Source: Peterkaempfera bronchialis
GTDB taxonomy: Bacteria > Actinomycetota > Actinomycetes > Streptomycetales > Streptomycetaceae
DNA length: 64,000 nt
NCBI RefSeq assembly: GCF_003258605.2
Contig: NZ_CP031264.1
Coordinates: forward strand, 6,440,232 to 6,504,231
Reading direction: 5' to 3'
The translations under genes were made by a program, and so were the position numbers. Below are positions 50,498-60,146 of the stretch, piece after piece. The stretch's first letter is position 1. Every line of letters starts with the position of its first letter. The notes below the pieces were generated by a model, which saw nothing but the letters and a program-made list of their open reading frames with translations, did not search any database and was not told where the DNA came from.

Positions 50498-53400
50498 ATG
50501 GCCATTGCCGTCCCGTCCGCATCCCACCAGAGCAGGGCGACCGCCCTGCGTGAGGCCCTCGCCACCCGTGTCGTGGTGGCCGACGGGGCGATGGGCACGA
50601 TGCTCCAGGCGCACGATCCGTCGCTGGACGACTTCGAGGGCCACGAGGGCTGCAACGAGATCCTCAGCGTCTCCCGCCCCGACATCGTCCGCTCGGTCCA
50701 CGAGGCGTACTTCGAGGTCGGCGTCGACTGTGTGGAGACCAACACCTTCGGTGCCAACCTCGCCGCCCTCGGCGAGTACGGGATCGCGGACCGGATCTTC
50801 GAGCTCTCGGAGGCGGGCGCGGCGGTGGCCCGCGAGGTCGCCGACCGTTTTGCCACCCCCGACCGGCCGCGGTGGGTGCTGGGCTCGATCGGCCCCGGCA
50901 CCAAGCTGCCGACCCTGGGCCATGCCACCTTCGCCACGCTGCGGGACGGCTTCCGGCAGAACGCCGCCGGTCTGCTCGCCGGTGGCGCCGACGGCCTGCT
51001 GGTGGAGACCAGCCAGGACCTGCTCCAGACCAAGGCGGCGGTGCTGGGCGCCAAGCTGGCGCTGGCCGAGGCGGGCCTGGACGTGCCGGTCTTTGTGCAG
51101 GTCACCGTGGAGACCACCGGCACCATGCTGCTGGGCTCCGAGATCGGCGCGGCGCTGACCGCGCTGGAGCCGCTGGGCATCGACTACATCGGCCTGAACT
51201 GCGCCACCGGCCCCGCCGAGATGAGCGAGCACCTGCGCTACCTGGCCAAGAACGCCCGGATCGGCCTCTCCTGCATGCCCAACGCCGGACTGCCGGTGCT
51301 CGGCCGGGACGGCGCCCACTACCCGCTCACCCCCGGGGAGCTGGCGGACGCCCATGACGTCTTCACCCGCCAGTACGGGCTCTCGCTGGTCGGCGGCTGC
51401 TGCGGTACCACCCCGGAGCACCTGCGGCAGGTGGTGGACCGGGTGCGCGGCCGGGAGGTGGCCGCCCGGGAGCCGCACCCCGAGCCGGCCGCCGCCTCGC
51501 TGTACCAGGCGGTGCCGTTCCGGCAGGACACCTCCTATCTGGCGATCGGCGAGCGCACCAACGCCAATGGGTCGAAGAAGTTCCGCGAGGCCATGCTCGC
51601 CGGCGACTGGCAGGCGTGTGTGGAGATCGCCCGGGAGCAGATCCGCGACGGCTCCCACCTGCTGGACCTCTGCGTGGACTACGTCGGCCGGGACGGCGTG
51701 GCCGACATGCGGGAGGTCGCCGGGCGGCTGGCCACCGCCTCCACGCTGCCGATCGTGCTGGACTCCACCGAGACCGACGTGCTGCGGGCCGGACTGGAGA
51801 TGCTGGGCGGCCGGGCGGTGCTCAACTCGGTCAACTACGAGGACGGCGACGGCCCGGACTCCCGCTTCGCCAAGGTCGCCGGGCTCGCCCGCGAGCACGG
51901 CGCGGCCGTGGTGGCGCTGACCATCGACGAGCAGGGGCAGGCCCGTACCGCCGAGACCAAGGTCGCGGTGGCCGAGCGGCTGATCGCCGAGCTGACCGCC
52001 GGGTACGGGCTGGCCGAGTCCGACATCATCGTGGACTGTCTGACCTTCACCATCGCCACCGGCCAGGAGGAGTCCCGCCGCGACGCGGTGGAGACCATCG
52101 GCGCGATCCGGGAGCTCAAGCGCCGCCACCCGGCGGTGCAGACCACCCTGGGCCTGTCCAATGTCTCCTTCGGCCTCAACCCGGCCGCCCGGATGGTGCT
52201 CAACTCGGTCTTCCTGCACGAGTGCGTGGAGGCGGGGCTGGATTCGGCCATCGTGCATGCCTCCAAGATCCTGCCGATGGCCAGGATCCCCGAGGACCAG
52301 CGCGAGGTGGCACTGGACCTGGTGTACGACCGGCGGCGGGAGGGCTATGACCCGTTGCAGCGGTTCCTGGAGCTCTTCGAGGGCGTGGACGCCAAGTCGG
52401 TCAAGGCCGGGAAGGCCGAGGAGCTGGCCGCGCTGCCGCTGGAGGAGCGGCTGCGGGCCCGGATCGTGGACGGCGAGCGCAACGGCCTGGAGGCCGACCT
52501 GGACGAGGCGCTGGCCTCCCGCCCGGCGCTGGAGATCATCAACAACACGCTGCTGGAGGGCATGAAGACGGTCGGTGAGCTGTTCGGCTCCGGCCAGATG
52601 CAGCTGCCGTTCGTCCTCCAGTCGGCGGAGGTGATGAAGACCGCCGTGGCCCACCTGGAGCCGTACATGGAGAAGGCCGACAGCCAGGGCAAGGGCACCA
52701 TCGTGCTGGCCACGGTCAAGGGCGACGTCCATGACATCGGCAAGAACCTGGTCGACATCATCCTCTCCAACAACGGCTACAACGTGGTCAACCTGGGCAT
52801 CAAGCAGCCCGTCTCGGCCATCCTGGAGGCCGCCGCCGAGCATGACGCCGATGTCATCGGCATGTCCGGCCTGCTGGTGAAGTCCACGGTGGTGATGAAG
52901 GAGAACCTCCAGGAGCTCAACCAGCGCGGCCTGGCCGCCCGCTGGCCGGTCATCCTCGGCGGTGCCGCGCTGACCCGCGCCTATGTCGAGCAGGACCTGC
53001 ACGAGATCTACGACGGCGAGGTCCGCTACGCCCGGGACGCCTTCGAGGGCCTGCGGCTGATGGACGCGCTGATCGCGGTCAAGCGCGGGGTGCCCGGTGC
53101 CGCGCTGCCGGAGCTGCGGCAGCGCCGGGTCGCGGTGCGGCCGCAGGTCCAGGAGCCGGAGGAGGAGCTGGGCTCGGTGCGGTCGGATGTGGCCGTGGAC
53201 AACCCGGTGCCGGTCCCGCCGTTCTGGGGCGACCGGATCATCAAGGGCATCCCGCTGGCCGACTACGCCTCCTGGCTGGACGAGGACGCCCTGTTCAAGG
53301 GCCAGTGGGGCCTGAAGGCGTCGCGCAGCGGCGACGGCCCGTCCTATGAGGAGCTGGTGGAGACCGAGGGCCGGCCCCGGCTGCGGATGTGGCTGGACCG

Positions 53401-54001
53401 GCTGCAGACCGACGGCCTGCTGGAGGCGGCGGTGGTCCACGGCTACTACCCGGCCGTCTCCAAGGGCGACGACCTGGTGGTCCTGGGCGAGGATGGCGCC
53501 GAGCGCACCCGCTTCACCTTCCCCCGCCAGCGCCGTGGCCGCCGGCTCTGCCTGGCCGACTTCTTCCGCCCCGAGGAGTCGGGCGAGCGGGACGTGGTCG
53601 GCTTCCAGGTGGTCACCATGGGCAACCGCATCTCGCAGGCGGCCAACGAGCTCTTCGCGGCCGACGCCTACCGCGACTACCTGGAGCTGCACGGCCTCTC
53701 CGTGCAGCTGGCCGAGGCGCTGGCGGAGTACTGGCACGCCCGGGTCCGCGCCCAGCTGGGCTTCGCCGGGGAGGACCCGGACGACGTCCGCGACATGTTC
53801 GCGCTGAAGTACCGGGGCGCCCGCTTCTCGCTCGGCTACGGCGCCTGCCCCGACCTGGAGGACCGCGCCAAGATCGCGGACCTGCTGCGGCCGGAGCGGA
53901 TCGGCGTCGAGCTCTCCGAGGAGTTCCAGCTCCACCCCGAGCAGTCCACCGACGCCATCGTCATCCACCACCCCGAGGCCAAGTACTTCAACGCACGCTG
54001 A
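50498..54001 (+). CDS. metH: Cobalamin-dependent methionine synthase MetH
   Basis: A 1167-residue four-module enzyme that methylates homocysteine from 5-methyl-THF through methylcobalamin. The homocysteine/Zn domain (about 15-325) has its three zinc cysteines at C235 (GLNCATGP), C301 and C302 (GGCCGTTP). The pterin domain begins with GERTNANGSKKF near 350. The cobalamin module contains TVKGDVHDIGKN with the axial His at 745. The C-terminal AdoMet-activation domain includes GARFSLGYGACPD (RxxxGY motif). ATG 50498 has AGGGAG upstream; TACGCT at 50424-50429 is a probable -10. No cobalamin or SAH riboswitch is apparent in the 100-bp leader. Confidence 0.97.
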   Translation: MAIAVPSASHQSRATALREALATRVVVADGAMGTMLQAHDPSLDDFEGHEGCNEILSVSRPDIVRSVHEAYFEVGVDCVETNTFGANLAALGEYGIADRIFELSEAGAAVAREVADRFATPDRPRWVLGSIGPGTKLPTLGHATFATLRDGFRQNAAGLLAGGADGLLVETSQDLLQTKAAVLGAKLALAEAGLDVPVFVQVTVETTGTMLLGSEIGAALTALEPLGIDYIGLNCATGPAEMSEHLRYLAKNARIGLSCMPNAGLPVLGRDGAHYPLTPGELADAHDVFTRQYGLSLVGGCCGTTPEHLRQVVDRVRGREVAAREPHPEPAAASLYQAVPFRQDTSYLAIGERTNANGSKKFREAMLAGDWQACVEIAREQIRDGSHLLDLCVDYVGRDGVADMREVAGRLATASTLPIVLDSTETDVLRAGLEMLGGRAVLNSVNYEDGDGPDSRFAKVAGLAREHGAAVVALTIDEQGQARTAETKVAVAERLIAELTAGYGLAESDIIVDCLTFTIATGQEESRRDAVETIGAIRELKRRHPAVQTTLGLSNVSFGLNPAARMVLNSVFLHECVEAGLDSAIVHASKILPMARIPEDQREVALDLVYDRRREGYDPLQRFLELFEGVDAKSVKAGKAEELAALPLEERLRARIVDGERNGLEADLDEALASRPALEIINNTLLEGMKTVGELFGSGQMQLPFVLQSAEVMKTAVAHLEPYMEKADSQGKGTIVLATVKGDVHDIGKNLVDIILSNNGYNVVNLGIKQPVSAILEAAAEHDADVIGMSGLLVKSTVVMKENLQELNQRGLAARWPVILGGAALTRAYVEQDLHEIYDGEVRYARDAFEGLRLMDALIAVKRGVPGAALPELRQRRVAVRPQVQEPEEELGSVRSDVAVDNPVPVPPFWGDRIIKGIPLADYASWLDEDALFKGQWGLKASRSGDGPSYEELVETEGRPRLRMWLDRLQTDGLLEAAVVHGYYPAVSKGDDLVVLGEDGAERTRFTFPRQRRGRRLCLADFFRPEESGERDVVGFQVVTMGNRISQAANELFAADAYRDYLELHGLSVQLAEALAEYWHARVRAQLGFAGEDPDDVRDMFALKYRGARFSLGYGACPDLEDRAKIADLLRPERIGVELSEEFQLHPEQSTDAIVIHHPEAKYFNAR

Positions 54002-54070
54002 CACCCGTGCGCGGTGACGCCCGTGCGCGCTGACACCCGTGCGCAGTGACGCCCTTGGGCAGTGATGTCC
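53999..54070. repeat. 16-bp tandem repeat beginning at the metH stop codon
   Basis: Four and a half copies of tgac(a/g)cccgtgcgc(g/a)(g/c) start exactly at the TGA stop of metH (53999, 54015, 54031, 54047, 54063), with increasing divergence. Each unit begins with TGA. Confidence 0.85.
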
Positions 54071-54189
54071 ACGGCGCGTAACCCTTCTGCCACGCCCCGG
54101 CCACCCTCGGCGGCCGGGGCGTGCGTATGCTGGATGGCCCTTTGCTCCTCCTGTCACCACACCATGCCCATCGGAAGGGGCGCCATCCT

Positions 54190-54894
54190 GTGACCACCAC
54201 CTCCGCCGCAGCCACCTCCGCCGCCGAGTCCGGCAGCTCCGGGCTCCAGGCCGTCCTGCTCGACATGGACGGCACCCTGGTGGACACCGAGGAATTCTGG
54301 TGGCAGGCGGAGAGCTCGCTCCTCGCCGAGCTGGGCCACCAGCTGGACGAGGCCGACCGGGCGCGGGTGGTCGGCGGCCCGATGACCCGGGTGGTGGACT
54401 ACCTGATCGACATCACCGGGGTGGCGCTCACCGCAGCGGAGCTCTCCCTGATGATCGGCCAGCGGTTCACCGAGCTGCTGGCCGGCGGGGTGCCGATGAT
54501 GCCCGGGGCCGAGCGGCTGCTCACCGAGCTCTCCGCACACGGCGTGCCCACCGCGCTGGTCTCGGCGTCCCACCGGCACGACATCGACATGGTGATGCGC
54601 ACTCTGGGCAACGAGCACTTCGCCTTCTCGGTGGCCGGTGACGAGGTCACCCGGACCAAGCCGCACCCCGACCCCTACCTGGTCGCCGCAGCCCGGCTGG
54701 GGGCCGAGCCGGCCCGCTGCGTGGTCATCGAGGACTCGCCCACCGGCGTGCGGTCGGCCGAAGCCGCAGGTTGCACGGTGATCGCGGTGCCGACGGTGGC
54801 CCGGATCGAGGCTGCTCCGGGGCGCACCGTGCTGCGCTCGCTGGAGGAGGTCGACCTGGCGCTGCTGCGCCGGCTGGTTCCCGCGCGAGTGTGA
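54190..54894 (+). CDS. HAD-superfamily hydrolase (beta-phosphoglucomutase-like)
   Basis: A 234-residue HAD phosphatase with a CapC1-type helical cap. Motif I is VLLDMDGTLVDTEEFWW near 22-38 (nucleophile and acid/base Asp), motif II TALVSASHRHDID near 117, motif III the Lys in RTKPHPDPYLVAAARLG near 160 and motif IV IEDSPTGVRSAEAAG near 182. Substrate specificity cannot be deduced; phosphosugars are usual. GTG 54190 has AGGGG upstream; TATGCT near 54126 is a probable -10. It follows metH by 188 bp and has no obvious functional tie to it. Confidence 0.9.
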   Translation: MTTTSAAATSAAESGSSGLQAVLLDMDGTLVDTEEFWWQAESSLLAELGHQLDEADRARVVGGPMTRVVDYLIDITGVALTAAELSLMIGQRFTELLAGGVPMMPGAERLLTELSAHGVPTALVSASHRHDIDMVMRTLGNEHFAFSVAGDEVTRTKPHPDPYLVAAARLGAEPARCVVIEDSPTGVRSAEAAGCTVIAVPTVARIEAAPGRTVLRSLEEVDLALLRRLVPARV

Positions 54895-55308
54895 CGCTCG
54901 TTACTCACGCAGAGTCAGCACAGTCCAAAAGACGGACAATCGTCCTCAAGTCGGATCAGCTCCGGAGCCCTTTAAACCTTCTCCCTACGCCCTGGTGGAG
55001 CGAAGGATTCTACGCGCGTGGGATCGTTGTGGCACGCTACACCCGATCGAACTCCCGCGCGGTCCTCGGAAGGCCCCCTCCGCCCATCCTCCGACGGACC
55101 GTCACACCGTACATCGCCCGCTCCGGCGCACCCCGTCGGAACGGGTGCGGAGGCGCCGGAGACGTACAGGGCGGTGCCGCGGACCCGAAGAGGTCCTGCG
55201 GTGCCGCTCCGTGCTTCCCCGCTGCCTCCGAGCCCGCTTCCACACCCCGGGGGCGGGCCGCGGCAACAAGCGGCGCCCTCACCGCCGGTCTGGAGAAGAA
55301 GAGAAGAG
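54895..55308. other. Intergenic region upstream of the peptide-binding lipoprotein gene
   Basis: No supported gene. Bases 54915-54990 are relatively AT-rich (aaaagacggacaatcgtcctc, tttaaacctt) and are the most likely promoter region; the rest is a long GC-rich leader. Confidence 0.4.
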
Positions 55309-56919
55309 ATGTCTGCAGTCAAAAGACTGGCGGTGCTCGGCTGCGCCGGCCTGGTCGCTTCAACGGTTGCCGGATGCGGCTCGTCCGGAGGCAGCGGCTC
55401 CGGCGCGTCCGATGCCGCGGTCACCATGGGTACCACCACGGTGACCGGTACGTACGACCCCGCCGGTGCGTACGACGTGGGCTCCTGGATGCTGCTCTAC
55501 AACACGCACCAGATGCTGCTGAACTTCCCTCCGGGGGCCACCTCCCCGCAGCCTGACGCGGCAAAGTCCTGCGCCTTCACGGGCGCGGACGCCAAGACCT
55601 ACCAGTGCACGCTGAAGAGCGGCCTGAAGTTCTCCAACGGCGACTCGCTGACCGCCGAGGACGTGGTGTTCTCCTTCACCCGGATGAAGAAGATCCACGA
55701 CCCCAACGGCCCCGCCGACGCGCTCTTCGAGACGCTGGAGTCGGTCACGGCCCAGGGCGACGACGGGGTGGTCTTCCACCTCACCGAGCCCGACGCGATC
55801 TTCCCCTCGAAGCTCGCCAGTGCCGCCGGTGCCATCGTCGACCACAAGGTCTACCCGGCCGACGCGCTGCTGCCCAACTCCAAGATGGTCGGCTCCGGCC
55901 CGTACAAGGTCGAGGGCATCGACGAGATGAAGACCTCGGACGGTACCGCTCCCGGCACCGTGCGGCTGGCCGCCAACTCCAGCTACCAGGGCAGCGCCAA
56001 GCTCAACAACAGCAAGTTCACGCTGCGTTACTTCAGCGAGCCGGCCGAGCTGAAGGCGGCGCTGGAGAGCGGCAAGGTCGACTTCACCGACAACAGCCTG
56101 GACCCCAAGGACTCGACCAAGTACAAGCAGGAGGCCCTTTCGGGCACCGGCAAGTTCAAGGTTGTCACCGGTGACAGCGCCGAGACCCGCTACATGGTGT
56201 TCAACGCCAAGGACCCGGTGGTCGGCCAGAAGGCGGTCCGCCAGGCCGTCGCCCAGCTGCTGGACCGCAAGGCGCTCGCCCGGGACGGCTACAACCGCAC
56301 GGTGCAGGCGCTCTACTCGGTCGTCCCGCAGGGCATCCTGGGCAGCAACACGGCCTTCTTCAACCACTACGGCGACCCGAGTGCGAAGAAGGCCCGCGAC
56401 ATCCTGGAGAAGGCCGGCATCGAGACGCCGGTCAGCTTCTCGCTCACCTGGGCCCGCTCCCGGGTGGACGCGGCGGAAGAGAACCAGATCAAGCAGCAGC
56501 TGGAGTCCAGCGGCCTCTTCCGGGTCACCGTGAAGAAGGAAGCCTCCTGGGACACCTTCCGGAAGAACTGGGCCAAGGGCGTCTACCAGGCGTACGCGGT
56601 CGGCTGGTCGCCGGACTACCCGGACGCGGACAACTACATCGTCCCGCTGGCGGTCAAGGGCGGCGCCTACCTCAACAACTGGGACAACCCGGAGATCAGC
56701 GGTCAGCTGGTGCCGCAGAGCCGCAAGGTCACCGACCGGGCCGAGGCCATGGGCAAGTTCGGCACCATGCAGGACATCATCGCCAATGACGCCCCGCTGA
56801 TCCCGCTCTGGCAGAGCAAGAGCTTCTACGTCTCCAGGGACGACATCAGCGGCGTGGAGTCGACCGTGGACACCACGGCCATCGTCCGCTTCTGGGAGAT
56901 CGGCCGCATCGCCGGCTGA
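55309..56919 (+). CDS. Oligopeptide/nickel-type ABC transporter substrate-binding lipoprotein
   Basis: A 536-residue extracellular SBP_bac_5 protein. The signal peptide ends in the lipobox VAGC (Cys near 23), so the protein is lipid-anchored to the membrane. The fold motifs are present: YDPAGAYDVGSWMLLYNTHQ, FSNGDSLTAEDVVFSFTRMK near 110-130, GSGPYKVEGIDE near 200 and GWSPDYPDADNYIVPLAVKG near 435. Ribosome-binding site GAAGAG lies just before ATG 55309. No permease or ATPase genes adjoin it; the next gene is convergent behind a terminator, so it is an orphan receptor that must use a transporter encoded elsewhere. Confidence 0.9.
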   Translation: MSAVKRLAVLGCAGLVASTVAGCGSSGGSGSGASDAAVTMGTTTVTGTYDPAGAYDVGSWMLLYNTHQMLLNFPPGATSPQPDAAKSCAFTGADAKTYQCTLKSGLKFSNGDSLTAEDVVFSFTRMKKIHDPNGPADALFETLESVTAQGDDGVVFHLTEPDAIFPSKLASAAGAIVDHKVYPADALLPNSKMVGSGPYKVEGIDEMKTSDGTAPGTVRLAANSSYQGSAKLNNSKFTLRYFSEPAELKAALESGKVDFTDNSLDPKDSTKYKQEALSGTGKFKVVTGDSAETRYMVFNAKDPVVGQKAVRQAVAQLLDRKALARDGYNRTVQALYSVVPQGILGSNTAFFNHYGDPSAKKARDILEKAGIETPVSFSLTWARSRVDAAEENQIKQQLESSGLFRVTVKKEASWDTFRKNWAKGVYQAYAVGWSPDYPDADNYIVPLAVKGGAYLNNWDNPEISGQLVPQSRKVTDRAEAMGKFGTMQDIIANDAPLIPLWQSKSFYVSRDDISGVESTVDTTAIVRFWEIGRIAG

Positions 56920-56950
56920 GCCCCCGCCGCCCACCTGGGCCCGCAGCGCA

Positions 56951-56986
56951 CGAGGCCGGTCGGAGCATCCGCTCCGACCGGCCTCG
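56951..56986. terminator. Bidirectional terminator
   Basis: A perfect 16-bp stem (cgaggccggtcggagc at 56951-56966 with 56971-56986) and loop atcc between convergent genes. Confidence 0.9.
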
Positions 56987-57016
56987 GCGTCTGTCTCCAC
57001 CGGCCGCTCCAGGGCG

Positions 57017-57688
57017 CTACAGGGCGCCCGGCCGGACCAGCCCGCTCTCGTATGCGTACACCGCCGCCTGCACCCGGTCCCGCAGGCCCAGCTTGGTCAG
57101 CACATGGCCGACATGGGTCTTCACCGTGGTCTCGCTGACGAACAGCTCGGCGGCGATCTCCGCGTTGGACAGGCCCCGCGCCACCAGCTTGAGCACCTCC
57201 ACCTCACGCTCGGTGAGCGAATTCAGCGTGGTCGGCGGCGTCTCGTCGCCCGACGGCAGCCGGGTGGCGTACATGTCCAGCAGCCGGCGGGTCACGCTGG
57301 GCGCCAGCATCGCAGCGCCGTCCGCCACCACCCGGATCGCCTGCACCAGCTCCTCGGCGGGCACGTCCTTCAGCAGAAAGCCGCTCGCCCCGGCGCGCAG
57401 CGCCTCCACCACATACTCGTCCAGGTCGAAGGTGGTGAGCACCAGCACCTTGGCCGGGCCGTCGCGACCCGGCCCGGAGATCCGCCGGGTGGCCTCCACA
57501 CCGTCCATCCGGGGCATCCGGATGTCCATCAGCACCACATCGGGCTGAAGCGCACGCACCTGGTCCAGGGCCTGCTGGCCGTCGCCGGCCTCACCGACCA
57601 CGGCCAGGTCGGGCTCGGCCTCCAGAATCATCCGGAAACCGGTACGCAGCAGCGGCTGGTCGTCGACCAGCAGCACTCGGATCGTCAC
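57017..57688 (-). CDS. NarL/LuxR-family response regulator
   Basis: A 223-residue two-component regulator. The receiver domain has the acidic pair in VLLVDDQPLLRTGF, the phosphorylated Asp in DVVLMDIRMPRMDG near 55, Thr in VLVLTTFDLDEYV and Lys in GFLLKDVPAEEL. The C-terminal HTH is LTEREVEVLKLVARGLSNAE, then SETTVKTHVGHVLTKLGL. GTG 57688 overlaps the stop of the RecB-like gene as GTGA with GAGGAG upstream, so the two are co-translated. No histidine kinase gene is adjacent, which is unusual for this class; the kinase must be elsewhere. Confidence 0.92.
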   Translation of the reverse strand: MTIRVLLVDDQPLLRTGFRMILEAEPDLAVVGEAGDGQQALDQVRALQPDVVLMDIRMPRMDGVEATRRISGPGRDGPAKVLVLTTFDLDEYVVEALRAGASGFLLKDVPAEELVQAIRVVADGAAMLAPSVTRRLLDMYATRLPSGDETPPTTLNSLTEREVEVLKLVARGLSNAEIAAELFVSETTVKTHVGHVLTKLGLRDRVQAAVYAYESGLVRPGAL

Positions 57689-58614
57689 CACGACTCCTCG
57701 GTCGTCCTCGGTGCGGGCAGCACGGCGAGGGGGTAGGGCGGGGGAGTCCCGCCGAAGCTCGGGCAGAGTGCCCGGTGGTCGCACCAGTCGCAGAGCCGGC
57801 TGGGGCGCGGCCGCCACTCCCCGGTGGCCACCGCGCGCTGGATCGCCTCCCAGAGGGCCAGCAGCTTGCGCTCCACGGCCTGCAGATCGCCCGGGTCGGG
57901 GTCGTACGCCACCACGTCGCCGCTGCCCAGGTAGACCAGCTGAAGCCGCCTGGGCACCACGCCGCGCAGCCGCCACAGCATCAGCGCATAGAACTTCATC
58001 TGGAACATGGCCTTGCCCTCGAAGTCCCGCGAGGGCGCCTTGCCGGTCTTGTAGTCGACCAGCCGGATCTCCCCGGTGGGCGCCACATCGACCCGGTCGA
58101 TGTAGCCGCGCAGCAGCAGGCCCGACTCCAGGGCGGTCTCCACATACAGCTCGCGCTCGGCGGGCTCCAGCCGGGTGGGGTCCTCCAGCCGGAAGTACCC
58201 CTCCAGCAGCCGCTCGGCGTCGGCCAGCCAGCCCGCCAGCAGCGCGCCGTCCGCATCGTCAGGGAAGAGCCCGGCCAGCTCCGGGCGCTCGCCCAGCAGC
58301 CGCTCCCACTGCGGGCGCAGCAGCTCCCGGGCGCGCTGCGGGGTGCGCTCGGCCGCCGGGCTGTCGAAGAGGCGCTCCAGCACCGCGTGCACCACGGTGC
58401 CCCGGGTCGCAGCGGGGCTCGGCGGCTCGGGCAGCCGGTCGATCACCCGGAACCGGTACAGCAGCGGGCAGGTCATGAAGTCGCCCGCCCGGGACGGGGA
58501 GAGCCCGCTGGGCGGGGCGGCGGGGCGCTCCCGGAGATCGGCCGGAGCGGCCTCCTCGGCGGGAGGGGGGACGGCCGCTCCCGAGGGGTCGGCTCCGCTG
58601 TCGGTCTGGTACAT
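57685..58614 (-). CDS. RecB-family PD-(D/E)XK exonuclease with Fe-S motif
   Basis: A 309-residue Cas4/AddB-like nuclease. The active site is GYIDRVDVAPTGEIRLVDYKTGKAP near 168-193 (Asp, then D-Y-K), with an upstream His in GTVVHAVLERLF and a downstream Gln/Tyr in FQMKFYALMLW. Four cysteines, C49 (MTCPLLYRF) and C275, C278, C284 (CDWCDHRALCP), match the 4Fe-4S arrangement of this family. The N-terminal 40 residues are Pro/Ala-rich. It overlaps the response-regulator gene by four bases and is divergent from the site-2 protease gene. A role in DNA end processing is likely. Confidence 0.88.
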   Translation of the reverse strand: MYQTDSGADPSGAAVPPPAEEAAPADLRERPAAPPSGLSPSRAGDFMTCPLLYRFRVIDRLPEPPSPAATRGTVVHAVLERLFDSPAAERTPQRARELLRPQWERLLGERPELAGLFPDDADGALLAGWLADAERLLEGYFRLEDPTRLEPAERELYVETALESGLLLRGYIDRVDVAPTGEIRLVDYKTGKAPSRDFEGKAMFQMKFYALMLWRLRGVVPRRLQLVYLGSGDVVAYDPDPGDLQAVERKLLALWEAIQRAVATGEWRPRPSRLCDWCDHRALCPSFGGTPPPYPLAVLPAPRTTEESW

Positions 58615-58837
58615 GCCCCGACCCTATGCCCCGCCGCCGACATCCCACCGGCATCCTGCCGACAGCGACCGGCCGGCGGCTGAGCGGCCATCGCGAGGGG
58701 TATCAGAGCAGCAGGGGCCGCCGGACAGCAGGACGCCCGCGATCGTCCGCCATCCACCCATCACGTAGCGTGGGCGCATACGCGCATCCCGGGCACGCCC
58801 GGCACGGCCGCACCGCATGCGATCTGAAGGGGCCACG

Positions 58838-60058
58838 GTGAGCGAGACCAGGGGGCAGTCGACATCGGACGGGCCCCGCCCCGACGAGCCCCCGCGCGAC
58901 CCGGAGCGGCCCCGCCCCGATCCGCCGCGCGGCGGCATCCTGATGGGGCGCCCGTTCGGAGTCCCGGTCTATGTGACGCCCACCTGGTTCGTCATCGCCG
59001 CGCTGATCACCTGGATCTTCGGCAGTCAGCTGGAGTCGGTCCTGCCCGAGCTGGGCGGCGAACGCTATCTGGTCTCGTTCTTCTTCGCCGTCGCCTTCTA
59101 CGGCTCGGTCTTCATCCACGAGCTCGCCCACACCCTGGTCGCGCTCCGCTACGGCCTGCCGGTGCGCCGCATCCAGCTCCAGTTCTTCGGCGGCGTCTCC
59201 GAGATCGAGAAGGAGGCGGAGACACCCGGCCGGGAGTTCTGGCTGGCCTTCGCCGGGCCGCTGCTCTCGCTGCTGCTGGGCGGCGCCTTCTACCTGGCCA
59301 TGCACCTGGTCACGCCGGGCACGGTGCCCGGGGTGCTGCTGGCCGGCCTGATGGTGAGCAATGTCATCGTGGCCGTCTTCAACCTGCTGCCCGGACTCCC
59401 GCTGGACGGCGGCCGGATGCTGCGCGCCGCCGTGTGGCGCGTCACCGGGCGCCCCATGGCGGGCACCGTCGCCGCCGCCTGGGTCGGGCGCTGCCTGGCG
59501 GTCGCCGTGCTGGTCGGGCTGCCGCTGCTGACCGCGCTGCGCACCGGGCCCGAGGCGTCCACCACGGGCACCCTCACCGACGCGGTCCTCGCCGCCGTGC
59601 TCGCCGCCATCATCTGGAACGGCGCCGGCCAGTCCCTGCGCACCGCCCGGCTCAAGGAGGCACTGCCGAGGCTGCGGGTGCGCGCCCTGACCCGCCGGGC
59701 GGTGGCGGTCACCGCCGACACCCCGCTCGCCGAGGCGCTGCGGCAGGCCCGCGAGGTGGGCGCGCGCGGCATCGTGGTGGTCGACGGGCGCGGTACGCCC
59801 AGCGCGGTGGTCCGGGAGTCCGCGGTGCTCGCCGTGCCCGAGCACCGCCGCCCATGGACCGCCACCGGCGCCCTCTCCCGCGACCTGACGCCGGGCATGC
59901 GGCTCCCCGCCGACAGCGGCGGGGAGGAGCTGCTGGAGGCGCTGCGCCGCTCTCCGGCCAGCGAGTACCTGGTGGTCGAGGCGGACGGACGGATGTACGG
60001 GGTGCTGTCGCTCGCCGACGTGGAGCAGGTCTTCGCCGCCGCCATGGCCGGTCGCTGA
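58838..60058 (+). CDS. Site-2-type zinc metalloprotease (M50) with C-terminal CBS domains
   Basis: A 406-residue integral-membrane protease. After a Pro/Arg-rich cytoplasmic tail there are about six transmembrane segments with the zinc site HELAH at 94-98 (VFIHELAHTLVALRYG) and the third ligand in NLLPGLPLDGGRML near 188-201. Residues from about 285 form paired CBS-like modules (VTADTPLAEALRQAREVGAR; EYLVVEADGRMYGVLSLADV). Members cleave membrane-bound anti-sigma factors or other substrates within the bilayer; CBS domains bind nucleotides. GTG 58838 has AAGGGG at good spacing; ATG 58817 is an alternative. TAGCGT near 58766 is a possible -10. Confidence 0.88.
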   Translation: MSETRGQSTSDGPRPDEPPRDPERPRPDPPRGGILMGRPFGVPVYVTPTWFVIAALITWIFGSQLESVLPELGGERYLVSFFFAVAFYGSVFIHELAHTLVALRYGLPVRRIQLQFFGGVSEIEKEAETPGREFWLAFAGPLLSLLLGGAFYLAMHLVTPGTVPGVLLAGLMVSNVIVAVFNLLPGLPLDGGRMLRAAVWRVTGRPMAGTVAAAWVGRCLAVAVLVGLPLLTALRTGPEASTTGTLTDAVLAAVLAAIIWNGAGQSLRTARLKEALPRLRVRALTRRAVAVTADTPLAEALRQAREVGARGIVVVDGRGTPSAVVRESAVLAVPEHRRPWTATGALSRDLTPGMRLPADSGGEELLEALRRSPASEYLVVEADGRMYGVLSLADVEQVFAAAMAGR

Positions 60059-60133
60059 CCGCCTCCCCGCGCCCTGCTCCGGCGGTCGTACGGGTGGCCG
60101 GTCGCATGGTCGGGGGGACGTCCCGGCTGGCAC

Positions 60134-60139
60134 TAGAAT
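60134..60139 (+). promoter_or_regulatory. -10 hexamer of trmI, likely leaderless
   Basis: TAGAAT ends seven bases before ATG 60147 and no ribosome-binding site is present. Confidence 0.55.
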
Positions 60140-60146
60140 GGGCCGC

